The notes beneath the pieces were generated by a model that was not told the DNA's origin, made no database searches, and saw nothing but the letters and a program-made list of their open reading frames with translations. DNA of 64,000 bases from Rhodococcus sp. HM1. Lineage in GTDB: Bacteria; Actinomycetota; Actinomycetes; Mycobacteriales; Mycobacteriaceae. Positions 62,513 to 64,000 of the stretch are shown piece after piece. The position numbers and the translations under genes are program-made. Each line of letters starts with the position of its first letter. The stretch's first letter is position 1. The DNA lies in NCBI RefSeq assembly GCF_023218075.1, contig NZ_JALPTB010000001.1:124001-188000 (forward strand), read 5' to 3'.

Positions 62513-63244
62513 ATGAAGACCAGCGTGAAGAACGGCCTGCGCCGCGGCCTGAAGGCGGCCGGTGTCGGTGCCGCCATGGCCACCGCGATCGGTTTCGCCT
62601 CGGTCGGCGCCGCGAACGCCGACACGTTCGTGCCCCTGGAAGACGGCTCCATCACCCAGACGCTGCCGGACGGCACGACGGTCACCGTCAACCGCATCGG
62701 TGAGAAGGCGAACATCTCCCCGTCGCTCGGCGCCACCCCGACCCACCGCAACGTGTGGGTTTCGGGCCGTGCCGAGGTCAAGCTCGACGGACCCAGCGCC
62801 AAGGGCGGCCGGATCCAGCCCGGCTACGTCGTCGGCTGCCAGGTCAACATCACCGGTACCGGTGGCGCCGGCGCAACCGGCGGCACGACCGGCAACACCA
62901 ACACGACCATGGACCCGAACACCGGTGCGATGACGGCGCAGACCGGCACGAGGAACGCCACCGGTGGTCTCAACGCCAACGTCGGTGTCACCCTGTCTCC
63001 CGGTCAGACCGTGAACTACCACGTGATCGACATCGAGCAGGAGAACGCGTTCGGCGACCGCGTCAACCGCCCGTTCATGACGTTCACCGGCAAGCAGGGC
63101 AGCGTCACCTGGGGTGACTCGACCCTCGGCATCACCGGTTGCGCCGGCCAGGCAGAGGCTCGCAGCTACGTGAAGGTCACCGTCACCTCCGACACTGCCA
63201 GCCAGCAGGTCACCCTGTGGGGACAGCCCTTCAGCATCGGCTGA
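62513..63244 (+). CDS. MspA-family mycomembrane porin (second copy)
   Basis: 243 aa. Signal peptide LKAAGVGAAMATAIGFASVG with cleavage after ANA; mature start DTFVPLEDGSITQTLPDGTT. Shared with the first copy: the DTFVPL start, WVSGRAEVKL, PGYVVGCQVNITG, CAGQAEARSYVKV and the end LWGQPFSIG. Gly/Thr/Asn-rich loop at about 120-150 (GGTTGNTNTTMDPNTGAM). Located 65 bp after the first porin with a purine-rich GAGAGAGAGA before the ATG, so the two are probably cotranscribed. Followed by two strong hairpins. Confidence 0.92.
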   Translation: MKTSVKNGLRRGLKAAGVGAAMATAIGFASVGAANADTFVPLEDGSITQTLPDGTTVTVNRIGEKANISPSLGATPTHRNVWVSGRAEVKLDGPSAKGGRIQPGYVVGCQVNITGTGGAGATGGTTGNTNTTMDPNTGAMTAQTGTRNATGGLNANVGVTLSPGQTVNYHVIDIEQENAFGDRVNRPFMTFTGKQGSVTWGDSTLGITGCAGQAEARSYVKVTVTSDTASQQVTLWGQPFSIG

Positions 63245-63265
63245 CAGGCACCTGACAGATAGTCG

Positions 63266-63342
63266 GCCCCGCCACCGAGAGCCTCATCCTCTCGGTGGCG
63301 GGGCGCTGTCGCCTTCCGGCCCGGTGGGGGCCGGAAGGCGAC
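63266..63342. terminator. Double hairpin terminator between the porins and the HAD gene
   Basis: First stem: GCCCCGCCACCGAGAG (63266-63281), a 7-nt loop and its exact complement (63289-63304). Second stem: GTCGCCTTCCGGCC (63308-63321), a 7-nt loop and its exact complement (63329-63342). They fill the gap between the convergent stops at 63244 and 63344 and should stop transcription in both directions. Confidence 0.9.
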
Positions 63343-63343
63343 G

Positions 63344-64000
63344 TCAGAACGGATTCGTGGTGCGTCCCACCAGATCTGCGACGGATTCGATGATCCGCGT
63401 GGGCCGGTAGGGATACAAATCGACCGACGCGCGTGTCGAGATGCCGGTGAGTACCAGCAGTGTCTGAAGCCCCGCTTCCAGACCGGCGACGATGTCGGTG
63501 TCCATGCGGTCGCCGATCATCACCGTCGACGCCGAGTGCGCGCCGATCGCTCGCAGTGCGGACCGCATCATGAGTGCGTTCGGCTTGCCCACGAAGTACG
63601 GTTCACGGCCGGTTGCCCGCGTGATGAGCGCTGCGACGGCACCGGTCGCCGGAAGCGAACCCTCGAGCGACGGACCGGTCGGATCGGGATTCGTCGCTAT
63701 GAACCGCGCGCCGCGCTCGACGAGCCGGATGGCCGTCGTGATCGCCTCGAACGAGTAGGTGCGGGTCTCGCCGAGCACCACGTAGTCGGGGTCGCTGTCG
63801 GTGAGCACGTACCCGATGTCGTGCAGCGCCGTTGTCAGACCCGATTCGCCGACGACGTACGCGGTGCCCTCCGGTCGCTGGTTCGCCAGGAACGTCGCGG
63901 TCGCGAGCGCCGACGTCCAGATCGACTCTTCGGGGATGTCGAGTCCCGTGCGCTGCAGCCGGGCGCGCAGATCGCGCGGAGTCCGGATCGAGTTGTTGGT
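63344..64000 (-). CDS. HAD-IIA family phosphatase (NagD/PGP-like), N-terminus beyond window
   Basis: 219 codons visible; the 5' end lies past 64000. The visible start, [20 protein letters not shown], is the HAD motif II region with the NagD-type TNN. Next come [20 protein letters not shown] and the C2 cap. [33 protein letters not shown] (motif III Lys) and [19 protein letters not shown] (motif IV) complete the fold. Substrate unknown; likely a small phosphate ester such as 4-nitrophenyl phosphate in vitro or a sugar/glycolate phosphate. Confidence 0.9.
   Translation of the reverse strand, partial: TNNSIRTPRDLRARLQRTGLDIPEESIWTSALATATFLANQRPEGTAYVVGESGLTTALHDIGYVLTDSDPDYVVLGETRTYSFEAITTAIRLVERGARFIATNPDPTGPSLEGSLPATGAVAALITRATGREPYFVGKPNALMMRSALRAIGAHSASTVMIGDRMDTDIVAGLEAGLQTLLVLTGISTRASVDLYPYRPTRIIESVADLVGRTTNPF

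Overview
The window looks like chromosome of a Rhodococcus-type mycolic-acid actinobacterium. The GC content is very high. It carries tandem MspA-family mycomembrane porins, a PknK-like kinase, a type II (B12-dependent) ribonucleotide reductase, an FprA-type reductase, mycobacteria-like gene neighbourhoods (purT, rhodanese-metZ, purA), many GTG starts, ATGA/GTGA start-stop overlaps and several apparently leaderless genes. No rRNA, tRNA, CRISPR array, intact insertion sequence or replication origin was seen. All names are calls from reading the sequence; no database search was run.

1-20 kb is an aerobic (late cobalt insertion) cobalamin locus in four blocks: chelatase AAA/VWA subunit-cobO-cobB (minus, behind a cobalamin riboswitch), cobL-cobM (plus), cobG-cobH-cobIJ (minus), and cobN-cobF (plus, behind a second riboswitch). 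A 6-kb module of a three-subunit molybdenum hydroxylase plus an MFS exporter/TetR pair sits between cobM and cobIJ. cobK, cobA, cobC/D, cobQ and cobS are not in the window.

20-31 kb holds a membrane protein, a secreted NHL-type beta-propeller, an Fe3+ ABC transporter (fbpABC-like) behind a putative IdeR/DtxR box, a flavin/F420-type oxidoreductase divergent from a WYL regulator, a thioesterase-MFS pair and a conserved hypothetical. 31-48 kb carries purA, a large LuxR-type ATPase regulator, a methylguanine-DNA methyltransferase, a MocR regulator, a PknK-like kinase, a CaiB-family racemase/CoA-transferase, small proteins, nrdJ and purT. 48-56 kb has fprA, a rhodanese-metZ pair and a third cobalamin riboswitch driving btuF-btuC-btuD and an unusual metallo-beta-lactamase/CobU fusion. 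Cobalamin synthesis, uptake/salvage and one B12-dependent consumer (nrdJ) are therefore encoded within 55 kb.

56.2-60.6 kb is the most unusual part: a lower-GC locus with a SipW-type (S26B) signal peptidase, a small exported protein with a SipW-type signal sequence, a 709-residue acidic/proline-rich surface protein and a putative lipoprotein with a tryptophan-rich tail. This resembles a TasA/camelysin-type surface-fibre system. It is followed by a frameshifted DUF559 nuclease-family pseudogene, two tandem MspA-family porins and a truncated HAD phosphatase at the right edge.

A second theme is palindromic DNA. Large perfect or near-perfect inverted repeats lie between convergent genes; two of them share the same sequence 42 kb apart. 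One further 46-bp palindrome lies in frame inside the chelatase coding sequence.
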